A stretch of 64,000 nucleotides of DNA from positions 1 to 64,000 of the forward strand of contig CAMEIH010000003.1 of assembly GCA_945917985.1 (NCBI GenBank), given 5' to 3'. Shown one piece after another: positions 39,719 through 48,130 of the stretch. Numbering within the stretch: the stretch's first letter is position 1; every line of letters begins with the position of its first letter. This stretch comes from an uncultured Clostridium sp. (GTDB lineage Bacteria > Bacillota > Clostridia > Lachnospirales > Lachnospiraceae). The notes under the pieces are model-generated. The model was not told where the DNA came from. It did no database searches and was given only the letters and a program-made list of their open reading frames with translations. The position numbers and the translations under genes were made by a program.

Positions 39719-40492
39719 ATGAAAATAGCCATTTGCCAATTGAACATTCATTTTGAACAGAAAGAAAAAAACAGGATGAGGGCAGAGCGATTTATTCATG
39801 AAGCAGCCTGTGGCCAGGTTTCCCTGATTGTGTTTCCCGAAATGAGTTTTACCGGCTTCTCCATGCATACAGAGATTGTCGGAGAAGAGTTTGAAGAAAC
39901 GCTGAACAGAATGAAGGAAATCGCTCTCTTTGAAAAAATCGCCATAGGATTTGGCTGGGTAAAAGGGAAAAAACAGTCAGAGAATCATTATACTATTGTC
40001 GATAAAAATGGTGCGGTATTAGAGGATTATGTGAAGATTCACCCCTTCAGCTATTCCGGCGAAGATCAGTTTTTTGTGAAAGGCGTGAGACCCGGCAGCT
40101 TTGTGCTGAATGGTATTCCTTTTGGCGTGAGTATCTGTTATGATTTACGTTTCCCGGAGCTTTACCAACAGCTTTCAAAGGAGGCTCACGTGATTCTGGT
40201 GCCTGCTAACTGGCCTGTGGGCAGACGGTCTCACTGGCGTACCTTGCTAACAGCCAGAGCCATAGAGAATCAGTCCTATATGATCGGAATCAACTGTTAT
40301 GGAAGCCAGGGTGAACTTTATTATTCCGGCAACTCTTCCGTAGTAACGCCTAATGGCGAGGTGCTGTTTGATATTGAAGACAAAGAAGAAATGCGGATCT
40401 TTGAACTGACGGATGATGTACCTTTGCATAGGAAGGAGTTTCCTACTAAGGCAGACCGCAGACCTAACCTTTATAAAGATTTTTATGAATAA
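39719..40492 (+). CDS. Carbon-nitrogen hydrolase (omega-amidase-like)
   Basis: 'IVFPEMSFTGFS', 'DYVKIHPFSYSGED', 'GVSICYDLRFPELYQ' Glu-Lys-Cys triad. Confidence 0.92.
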   Translation: MKIAICQLNIHFEQKEKNRMRAERFIHEAACGQVSLIVFPEMSFTGFSMHTEIVGEEFEETLNRMKEIALFEKIAIGFGWVKGKKQSENHYTIVDKNGAVLEDYVKIHPFSYSGEDQFFVKGVRPGSFVLNGIPFGVSICYDLRFPELYQQLSKEAHVILVPANWPVGRRSHWRTLLTARAIENQSYMIGINCYGSQGELYYSGNSSVVTPNGEVLFDIEDKEEMRIFELTDDVPLHRKEFPTKADRRPNLYKDFYE

Positions 40493-40501
40493 CGATTCTT
40501 C

Positions 40502-40726
40502 TTATTGCTTCAAACTGTTTATCAGTTCCAGATCATCAGCTGTCACCTTCAGATTAGAATTGTAATTTCTGCCTTCCGGAGTAGTAACGGTAATTTCGAT
40601 TACAGTTCCCTCTTTGATGCCCTCCTTCATAACGGCATTCACAAAGAGTGGGAATTTAGGGTGATTATTTTTAAAGCGATTAAAGGTCTCCTGCATTTGT
40701 AACAGCTTCATCGGATTCATATTCAT
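40502..40726 (-). CDS. Small conserved-looking hypothetical protein
   Basis: 74-aa ORF 'MNMNPMKLLQMQETFNRFKNNHPKFPLFVNAVMKEG...'; intergenic to its neighbours; similar short ORFs recalled from Lachnospiraceae. Confidence 0.55.
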   Translation of the reverse strand: MNMNPMKLLQMQETFNRFKNNHPKFPLFVNAVMKEGIKEGTVIEITVTTPEGRNYNSNLKVTADDLELINSLKQ

Positions 40727-40780
40727 ACTGGTAAATACTCCTTTTTCTTTTGTACGATACCAGTCATTCTAGCACAATTC

Positions 40781-40824
40781 ACAGATAAAATACAGAGGTA
40801 AAACAGATAAAATACAGAGGTAAA
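40781..40824. repeat. 22-bp tandem duplication
   Basis: acagataaaatacagaggtaaa twice, back to back. Confidence 0.95.
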
Positions 40825-41045
40825 ACCATAATTTACTTTTCTCCTCATTTATGCTATAGTTTATTTCGGTAATGCAAAAATCAAAGGAGACATTCACATA
40901 TGAAATTAGGAATCGTTATATGAACTCCTATTTCATGAATCTCCATAAAGAGTCATAAAACTCTATGAAACCGCATATTAACTGGGTTCGTGGTAATTTG
41001 TTCTCGTATGTAACTTGTTATAAATTATTATAATTTATAGAAAAA

Positions 41046-41076
41046 TGGTACTCCCGTGGTACTCGGTATGGTACTC
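41046..41076. repeat. Left-end arm-type direct repeats (3 x TGGTACTC)
   Basis: TGGTACTC at 41046, 41057, 41069; the same octamer occurs twice at the right end. Confidence 0.75.
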
Positions 41077-41170
41077 GATATTCGGGAGTCCAAGAAAAAA
41101 TATCAACATTATTTCATTTGTAACAAGCTATATTGAGACCCAGGTTAGCAGATATAATCACATAGTATAA

Positions 41171-41206
41171 GAGCAGATGTTTATGATGGCATCTGTTCTT
41201 TTTTTA
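41171..41206 (+). terminator. Intrinsic terminator near the left end of the element
   Basis: gagcagatg ... catctgttc followed by tttttttatt. Confidence 0.75.
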
Positions 41207-41264
41207 TTCATGTCCGGGTAAAAATTGCAAGTTTAGGTAAATATAAAAATATCAGTCCAAAATA

Positions 41265-41293
41265 TTGACTAACAAATAAATATTTGCTATATT
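41265..41293 (+). promoter_or_regulatory. Promoter of the glycine-zipper cassette
   Basis: TTGACT - 17 nt - TATATT, followed by ggagg RBS and ATG at 41316. Confidence 0.65.
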
Positions 41294-41315
41294 ATAGCTA
41301 CGGAGGTACATGTAA

Positions 41316-41843
41316 ATGACTACTGAGGAAAGAGAAATAGCTGAACTACAGAATAATCTTGAAATGCTCAGAAAGCTTTTCGGATGGACTGCAGAGCAAC
41401 TTGGCAATAGACTTGGCGTGACAAAGCAGACAGTTCTAAATCTTGAGCATGGTAAGCCGGTGATGTCAAAGATCCAATATATAGCAATTAGATCAGTGAT
41501 GGAGACCGAAGCTATGAGTCGAGAGGGTGAAGAAAAAGAGAATCTTCTTAAAGTGCTAAGCTTGGTCTTCAATGAAGATAAAACAATAACTGAGGAACAG
41601 CGAGAAAAAGCGTTGGATGCCGCTAAGGTTGTTTCAACTGCAACAGCTGCCGGGGCTGGAGTAACAGCTATGGGGGTGCTTACTGGCTCACTTACAGCTC
41701 TTGGAATTGGAGCTGTTGCTGTAAATCCTGCAATAGTTGCGGTAGCAGGAGCTGTTGGTGTTGGAGGCTGGGTTGCAGGTATGTTGAATAAGACAAAGCA
41801 AGCTGAGAAACAGAATAAGAAAGGGGTAAAGAAAGATGATTAA
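41316..41843 (+). CDS. XRE-like HTH fused to a glycine-rich membrane-like C-terminus
   Basis: 'LRKLFGWTAEQLGNRLGVTKQTVLNLEHGKPVMSKIQYIAIRSVM' HTH; C-terminal 'STATAAGAGVTAMGVLTGSLTALGIGAVAVNPAIVAVAGAVGVGGWVAGML'. Confidence 0.75.
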   Translation: MTTEEREIAELQNNLEMLRKLFGWTAEQLGNRLGVTKQTVLNLEHGKPVMSKIQYIAIRSVMETEAMSREGEEKENLLKVLSLVFNEDKTITEEQREKALDAAKVVSTATAAGAGVTAMGVLTGSLTALGIGAVAVNPAIVAVAGAVGVGGWVAGMLNKTKQAEKQNKKGVKKDD

Positions 41844-42150
41844 TTTTGGTCAGATTGTTAAAACTGCTGAACCTCTTTTGAAACAGGCGGGAAGGTTTAT
41901 TAAGGCCAATCCGCACCTTTTGATAGAGGGAGGACTTGCTGGTGGTCTTTTGGTTTCACTTGGATACAATGCTTATGCAGAAAATGAACATGAGCAACGA
42001 GACAAGCTTGTAGAAAATCAACTTCGGAAAGACCAGGCAATAATAAAAGACCTCAGCGTAAAAGCGCAGAAGGTTGATAAGCTTGAAAAATGTAATGAGC
42101 TTCTAATGGATGCTCTGACAAAAAAGTCCCCAAGTACGGTTGGGGCATAG
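41836..42150 (+). CDS. Small hypothetical protein with one glycine-rich TM-like segment
   Basis: 'PHLLIEGGLAGGLLVSLGYNAYAENE'; start overlaps the preceding stop codon. Confidence 0.7.
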   Translation: MINFGQIVKTAEPLLKQAGRFIKANPHLLIEGGLAGGLLVSLGYNAYAENEHEQRDKLVENQLRKDQAIIKDLSVKAQKVDKLEKCNELLMDALTKKSPSTVGA

Positions 42151-42160
42151 GAGGTATCTC

Positions 42161-42709
42161 ATGGGCGAATATGTGACAAAGAAGAAGGAAATGGTTTTTA
42201 AGAATGTCGAATCACTTCAGCAAGTCATTAATGTTATTAATGAGGCTGCAGCGGCATCGAACGATAAGAAGAGGACCATTAGCGAGAGTTCTATTCCAGA
42301 GGTTCTTACTGGTGCACTCGGAGCGGGCATAGGTGGTGTTGGGTCTTTTGTCGCATTATATGGATTGGGAACCGTTGGTTTATCGGCAGCCGGAATCACT
42401 TCAGGACTTGCTGCAGCTGGTTCCATAGTAGGCGGTGGTATGGTCGCAGGTGTATTTGTTTTGGCAGCACCTGTTGCAATTCTTGCTGCTGGTGGTGTAG
42501 GAGTTGCTTCTCATCTTAAGAATAAGCAGCTTAGGCAAGAAAAAGAAAGAATTTACAAAGAGGCTTTAGCAAAGCATCAAGCAATAATTAAGCTTCTTGA
42601 AGAGGAGAAAGATGCAACGCAGGAGCGTTTGGATTATCTTCAGAGTCTGAATATCATGTTACAACAAGCAATCAAAGATCTGAGTAAGGATTTGGGTAAA
42701 ACGGCATGA
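42161..42709 (+). CDS. Glycine-zipper-like membrane protein with coiled-coil C-terminus
   Basis: 'TGALGAGIGGVGSFVALYGLGTVGLSAAGITSGLAAAGSIVGGGMVAGVFVLAAPVAILAAGGVGVASHL'; ATG at 42161 behind aggaggt preferred to 42140. Confidence 0.7.
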   Translation: MGEYVTKKKEMVFKNVESLQQVINVINEAAAASNDKKRTISESSIPEVLTGALGAGIGGVGSFVALYGLGTVGLSAAGITSGLAAAGSIVGGGMVAGVFVLAAPVAILAAGGVGVASHLKNKQLRQEKERIYKEALAKHQAIIKLLEEEKDATQERLDYLQSLNIMLQQAIKDLSKDLGKTA

Positions 42710-44010
42710 GTAAAGAATCAGAGCAGAAAATAGATAATGTATTTGTTTATGAAGACAAGGAACTTAAAAGACTTCAGAAACAGTATGCTGAAATTGACAG
42801 ATCTGGCATTGATATGAGAATTGCCGAGTCAGAAGCTCTTTTACGTTCATTAGGATATGAATTACCTACTACCAATGAGGTAACAGCCCTTTCAGATAGA
42901 AAAGTATTGGTGGTTCCTTCTTTTGAAGAACTATCCGAAGAGGCTGCGATTGCTGTTGGAAACAATAATAGTATTGAAGATCTCTTTACAGAAGAGGAAT
43001 TAAAAGATAATGCGCTGGCTATCAAGACCTTGAACTATGACTACAACATGATTCATCATTTGGATAAGTATAATGTGATTATATCTGCAGCCGCAGCAAT
43101 TCTTGGCGCAGTGGTAGATATAGTTTTGGTGGGTATCCCTCAAAAGGGACCGGACGGCCTTGAAGCAGGTAAACTTGCAGATTATATAAGAAAAAAGTTT
43201 GATGAGAAGTTTTCTCCGGAGGAGATGGAAAAACTTGCCAATTCGAAGGTAAGCAAGGTACCGTTTGATGCTCAAGACAATCGTAATACGGAAACGTATG
43301 TGGAAGGACTCTCAGCATATTACCATAGAATGCTGTCATTAGGGCATGATCCTATTCTTGGGTTTGTGTTTGGAGTGTATGACATAATGCATGGAACAAT
43401 GACTACTATAGATAAGAGTGGCCATATTGTTTGCCAAGTTATGGAAGTGTATAGTGATCGTAAAGAAACTGATATAGTAAGTGCGCTACTGAAGCAGATA
43501 ATTCATTTTAAGTCTGATATTACAACTTCTATGGGTTTACCGGCTCCGCTTATGGGGCTATTCAATCTATGTCAATTTGGTAGTATAGGCGAGGAAGAAC
43601 AAACTGTAGCTGAGATAGTACAGGGCATGTATTATGAGGGATTTGACTTCATTCATTTCTGTGCGCAGTCTATTCCGACTATACTTATTGAGTTGGTAAC
43701 ACGTATAGGTTATGCAGTTAAGAGAATTAAAGAAGGCAACAAAATTAAAGATTCTATTCCGATATCGCTGAATAGAGAAAAGCATCCAAAGCTCGCAACA
43801 ATGCTTTTTATTGCTCATACTGGGGCGACTGCAGTAAATGCTGGTAAGGTATATTTTACAAAGAATCCTATGGCAATTAACTATCCGCAGTGGATTGCAT
43901 TTGCTAAATATTCTTATAAGCAGCTAAAGTGGGTACTTATTGAAAAGCCCGAGGCGAGATATAAGTATGTACAGAGCATTCTTGATGAGGAGCTAAACGA
44001 TGTTCTATGA
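42706..44010 (+). CDS. Hypothetical 434-aa protein with hydrophobic helices
   Basis: ATGA overlap with the upstream gene; hydrophobic segments 'NVIISAAAAILGAVVDIVLVGI' and 'HDPILGFVFGVYDIMHGTM'; no family recognised. Confidence 0.7.
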   Translation: MSKESEQKIDNVFVYEDKELKRLQKQYAEIDRSGIDMRIAESEALLRSLGYELPTTNEVTALSDRKVLVVPSFEELSEEAAIAVGNNNSIEDLFTEEELKDNALAIKTLNYDYNMIHHLDKYNVIISAAAAILGAVVDIVLVGIPQKGPDGLEAGKLADYIRKKFDEKFSPEEMEKLANSKVSKVPFDAQDNRNTETYVEGLSAYYHRMLSLGHDPILGFVFGVYDIMHGTMTTIDKSGHIVCQVMEVYSDRKETDIVSALLKQIIHFKSDITTSMGLPAPLMGLFNLCQFGSIGEEEQTVAEIVQGMYYEGFDFIHFCAQSIPTILIELVTRIGYAVKRIKEGNKIKDSIPISLNREKHPKLATMLFIAHTGATAVNAGKVYFTKNPMAINYPQWIAFAKYSYKQLKWVLIEKPEARYKYVQSILDEELNDVL

Positions 44011-44794
44011 GCTGTTGCGGCTACTTCTTGAAATGGGCTATGAGAGTAAACGAGGAAAATATGTATCTGTAAAAGGAAAGGGACAGAAGAAATTTCTTCG
44101 TTTTCGTTCTCTTGGAGCAGGCTATCGGGAACAAGATTTGGAACGAATCTTTGCCGGAGAAACACCGCAGACGGTTGCTACGGAAGAATCAAAAACTGAG
44201 CCTAAACTGGATTTGCTTCTTGATATTCAGAAGATTATTGCCAAGGGAAAGGGTCCCGGCTATGAACGTTGGGCCAAGGTTCGTAATATCAAGCAGATGG
44301 CACAGACGTTGTTGTTTCTTGAAGAGCATAATCTCAGAGATTATGATGAACTTGCTGCCAAGGCTAAAGATGTTTCTGCTATATTTGGTGAGATTACCGA
44401 GAGACAGAAAGCGCTTGAAGCAAAACTTACTGAGATTGCAGAACTCAAAAAACACATTATAAATTATTCCAAGACAAAAGATATTTATATGCAGTATCGT
44501 AAATGCGGATATAGTAAAAAGTTCTTCGAAGAGTACCGTGAGGAAATAACACTTCACAAAGCAGCCAAGGAAGCTTTTTCAAAAATCCAAGGAAAGATAC
44601 CAACTATCCGAGAATTGAATTTGGAATATTATCAGGTTCTTCAGGAAAAGAAAAAGTCTTATGCCGAGTATCGTAAGGCAAGGCAGGAAATGAAAGATTA
44701 TCAGACTGCAAAATACAACGTGGATCAGTTTCTGAAAAAAGAGGAACAGGAAAAACAGGCTGAGAATCAGAAAAAGAAAGATAAAGCATTGTAG
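44000..44794 (+). CDS. C-terminal fragment of an ICE-type relaxase lacking the catalytic domain
   Basis: 'LLRLLLEMGYESKRGKYVSVKGKGQKKFLRFRSLGAGYREQDL...LDLLLDIQKIIAKGKGPGYERWAKVRNIKQMAQTLLFLEEHNLRDYDEL...HIINYSKTKDIYMQYRKCGYSKKFFEEYREEITLHKAAKEAF' matches the post-catalytic region of Firmicutes ICE relaxases; no N-terminal HxH motifs. Confidence 0.8.
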   Translation: MFYELLRLLLEMGYESKRGKYVSVKGKGQKKFLRFRSLGAGYREQDLERIFAGETPQTVATEESKTEPKLDLLLDIQKIIAKGKGPGYERWAKVRNIKQMAQTLLFLEEHNLRDYDELAAKAKDVSAIFGEITERQKALEAKLTEIAELKKHIINYSKTKDIYMQYRKCGYSKKFFEEYREEITLHKAAKEAFSKIQGKIPTIRELNLEYYQVLQEKKKSYAEYRKARQEMKDYQTAKYNVDQFLKKEEQEKQAENQKKKDKAL

Positions 44795-45073
44795 TAATTA
44801 GGGAGAATTCATCAAGAGCGTTTGGTGAGGTCTCCCTCTTTTTTTATTGCTCGGTTTTTGATTTAGCGTCGCTTTTGGCGATGCGTAGCTCCGAGTGAAA
44901 CGAGGTTCTTGGGGGATTGGGGGCAAGGCCAGCCAACAAGCAAGTAGCGTCGGTACGTACCGATGCACTGCTTGCGAAAATGAAAAAACTTTGTTATGAG
45001 TCAAAATCACGTTATTCGACTGAAAAATAATATGATTAGATGTGAAAGATTATCCGATTTGTGTTGTTTGATT

Positions 45074-45086
45074 GCATAAATTATGC
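45074..45086. promoter_or_regulatory. Putative operator upstream of the RM operon
   Basis: Perfect 13-nt palindrome GCATAA-A-TTATGC ~55 bp before the HTH gene. Confidence 0.4.
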
Positions 45087-45140
45087 TACTCTTAGAGAGG
45101 TACATTGTATTTATTTTGATTCTATGCAGGAGAAGAAATC

Positions 45141-45359
45141 ATGGTACTAAACGATATTGAAAAAGATGTGAAAATCAAATGTATAGAGACCGAAACCACT
45201 CAGAGTGCACTAGCTGAAAAGATAGGCAGCACGGGGCAGTACGTTAATCGCATTATTAAAAAGAAGGATGGCGTGCTGAATAAAACCTTTGTCCAGATGA
45301 TGGAAGGGTTAGGATATGATATCCGACTGGTCTATGAGAAAAAGGAGGATAGAAAGTAA
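45141..45359 (+). CDS. Small HTH protein, candidate RM controller
   Basis: 'TTQSALAEKIGSTGQYVNRIIKKKDGVLNKTFVQMMEGLGYDIRLVYEKK'; stop overlaps the hsdM start. Confidence 0.75.
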   Translation: MVLNDIEKDVKIKCIETETTQSALAEKIGSTGQYVNRIIKKKDGVLNKTFVQMMEGLGYDIRLVYEKKEDRK

Positions 45360-48130
45360 TGAACAAACATCAGCTTGCATCAACAATTTGGGAATCGGCC
45401 AATCAGATGCGGTCAAAGATAGAGGCGAACGAATACAAGGATTTCATTCTTGGTTTTATTTTCTATAAATATCTTTCGGAACGGGAATTGGAATTGTTTC
45501 GTAAGGAAAAACTTAGTGAAGCGGAAATAAAAAAGGTAAATGAAAAGGATATTAAGTACGCAAAGCATGTGCGCGAAACATTGGGATATTTCATTTCGTA
45601 TGATAATCTATTCTCTACTTGGCTATCAATGGGAAATGATTTTGATATAAAAAATGTTAGGGATGCTTTGTCCGATTTTGATCAGAATATAGACGATGTA
45701 TACAAGAAAGTTTTTGAGAAAATTTTCCATACATTGCAGACCGGCCTTTCTAAACTTGGTGAAACATCCGGTTCACAGACAAAGGCTGTGAAAAAACTTT
45801 TAAAACTAATCAAGAAGATTCCGATGGATGGCAAGCAGGATTATGACGTTCTTGGATTCATCTATGAATACCTCATCAGTAATTTCGCAGCTAATGCAGG
45901 AAAGAAGGCTGGAGAGTTCTACACACCTCATGAGGTGTCTGTTTTGATGTCTGAAATTGTTGCTGAGCATCTGAAAGATAGAAAACAGATTAAGATTTAT
46001 GATCCTACGTCTGGTTCGGGATCACTTCTCATCAACATCGGAAAATCTGCTGCAAAGTATATTAGTGGCGAAGGTAAGATTGATTATTATGCGCAGGAAC
46101 TGAAAGAGAATACATTTAACCTTACAAGAATGAATCTGGTTATGAGAGGAATCAAGCCAGCAAATATAAATGTGCGAAATGGAGACACCCTTGAGGATGA
46201 CTGGCCATTCTTTGAAGAAAATGACAAGGAAAAAACTTATGAACTAATAAGAGTTGATGCAGTAGTCAGCAACCCTCCGTATTCTCAGAAATGGGATCCT
46301 AAAGATAAAGAGTTTGATCCAAGATACAAAGATTTTGGCGTTGCGCCTAAAGCAAAAGCAGATTTTGCTTTCCTTCTTCATGATCTTTATCATCTTGAAG
46401 ATGATGGTATTATGACCATTGTTCTTCCACACGGTGTTTTATTTAGAGGCGGAGAAGAAGCTAAGATTCGAGAGAATCTTATAGAGAAGAACCGTATAGA
46501 TGCAATCATTGGTTTGCCAGAGAATATTTTCTTTGGAACCAATATTGCTACAATCATAATGGTTTTAAAAAAGAACAGGCCAACATCGGATGTTCTTATC
46601 ATTGATGCATCAAAGGGGTTTGAGAAATCAGGAAAGAATAATAAGCTTCGTGCTTCTGATATAAAGAAAATCGTGGATACGGTGAAATATAGAACTGAAT
46701 ATGAAAAGTATTCAGTTAAGGTATCCAAAGAAACCATTCAAGAGAATGAATACAATCTTAACATTACGAGATATGTTGATTCTGCAGACGATCCAGAAAA
46801 GTGGGATATTCGTGCAACTATGTTTGGGGGCATCCCGGAAACAGAAGTAGATGAATTTGAAGAATACTGGAACGCATTTCCTGGGTTGAGAGAGGCTTTG
46901 TTCGAGAAGGCATCTAAAGGATATGTTCAGCCTAAGACTGATGATATAAAGGGGACTATAGATGCATTTGAGACAGTAAAAGCATACAGGGCGGATTTTA
47001 CTAAGGCTTTCGACGGATTCTATGAAACCCTTCAAGAAGACTTGATTGATGGAATACTTGATGTGGCAGCAGAACAGGAAAAGGAGAAGATTACGGAGGA
47101 TATCTTTGGAAGAATTGATTCGGTAAAGCTAGCAGATCGGTATGTGGCTTATCAGGTATTTGCAAAATATTGGGATATTATTTCTGCGGATATAGAGATG
47201 CTTCAGACAGAAGGATTTCAAGTCATAACGCAGGTGGATCCTAATATGGTGATTAAGAAGAATAATAAAAATGATGAAGATGAAGAAGTGACAGAAGTAC
47301 AAGATGGATGGAAGGGACACATACTCCCGTTTGAACTTGTTCAAGATATGTTAATGCCAGATGAGGTTAAACAAATCCAGTCTTTGGAAGAGCGTCTTAC
47401 AGAAATAAATAGTGAATATTTGGAAATTATTGACTCATTGGGTGAAGATGAAAAGCAGGGAAGTTATCTTAATGATAGTAATGATGCATTTGTTTCAAAG
47501 GAATTAAAAACTGCTTGTGATGAAATCCTTCAGGATATAGATAGTGATGAAATAAAAGCTCTTAATAAATATATGTCGCTTTCTAAGAAGGAAGCATTAT
47601 CGTACATGAAAACTTGTAAGGATGTTGATTGGACTAAGATTGAAAAGAATAAAGATGGAAGTTGCAAAAGGCCGTCTCTCATAGGTAGAGTTCAAGAACT
47701 GAAGATGGAGTTTGAGTTTCCGGAAGATTCATTAGATGGAAAGCTACTTTCAGCACTGAAACTGATGGAAGAGGAAAGTGCCGTTAAGAAGAATTTGAAA
47801 CAAAAGAAAGATGCGCTTCATATAAAAACGAAGGAAGTGATTGAGGGTCTGACTGAGGAAAAGGCTTTAGAGATCGTGGAACAGAAATGGATTGCACCAT
47901 TAGTAAAGGATTTGGTGGATATATCTGCAACGATTCTTATAGAAGTCGTCAATAGAATGGTTTATATTTCACAGAAATATGCTACGACCATGCATGATAT
48001 ACAAAGTGAAAAGACTTTGGTAAGGAGTCAACTTGTTGATTTTGTTAGTGCATTAAATGCTAATGGTGCTGACAAGGAAGGACTTAAAGAGTTCAGACTA
48101 ATACTGGGAGGTATCGATGAAGAAGAGTGA
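45359..48130 (+). CDS. hsdM: Type I restriction-modification methyltransferase subunit with long C-terminal extension
   Basis: 'GEFYTPHEVSVLMSEIVAEHL', 'IYDPTSGSGSLLINIG', 'DAVVSNPPYSQKWDP'. Confidence 0.95.
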   Translation: MNKHQLASTIWESANQMRSKIEANEYKDFILGFIFYKYLSERELELFRKEKLSEAEIKKVNEKDIKYAKHVRETLGYFISYDNLFSTWLSMGNDFDIKNVRDALSDFDQNIDDVYKKVFEKIFHTLQTGLSKLGETSGSQTKAVKKLLKLIKKIPMDGKQDYDVLGFIYEYLISNFAANAGKKAGEFYTPHEVSVLMSEIVAEHLKDRKQIKIYDPTSGSGSLLINIGKSAAKYISGEGKIDYYAQELKENTFNLTRMNLVMRGIKPANINVRNGDTLEDDWPFFEENDKEKTYELIRVDAVVSNPPYSQKWDPKDKEFDPRYKDFGVAPKAKADFAFLLHDLYHLEDDGIMTIVLPHGVLFRGGEEAKIRENLIEKNRIDAIIGLPENIFFGTNIATIIMVLKKNRPTSDVLIIDASKGFEKSGKNNKLRASDIKKIVDTVKYRTEYEKYSVKVSKETIQENEYNLNITRYVDSADDPEKWDIRATMFGGIPETEVDEFEEYWNAFPGLREALFEKASKGYVQPKTDDIKGTIDAFETVKAYRADFTKAFDGFYETLQEDLIDGILDVAAEQEKEKITEDIFGRIDSVKLADRYVAYQVFAKYWDIISADIEMLQTEGFQVITQVDPNMVIKKNNKNDEDEEVTEVQDGWKGHILPFELVQDMLMPDEVKQIQSLEERLTEINSEYLEIIDSLGEDEKQGSYLNDSNDAFVSKELKTACDEILQDIDSDEIKALNKYMSLSKKEALSYMKTCKDVDWTKIEKNKDGSCKRPSLIGRVQELKMEFEFPEDSLDGKLLSALKLMEEESAVKKNLKQKKDALHIKTKEVIEGLTEEKALEIVEQKWIAPLVKDLVDISATILIEVVNRMVYISQKYATTMHDIQSEKTLVRSQLVDFVSALNANGADKEGLKEFRLILGGIDEEE

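Noticed and set aside
40900-40923. Possible regulatory mini-ORF MKLGIVI*
   Set aside because: It is the native ychF start interrupted by integration, so it is treated as an att-site remnant rather than a functional leader peptide.
44911-44931. Possible G-quadruplex (ggggg..ggggg)
   Set aside because: Only two G tracts on this strand; an intramolecular quadruplex would need four.
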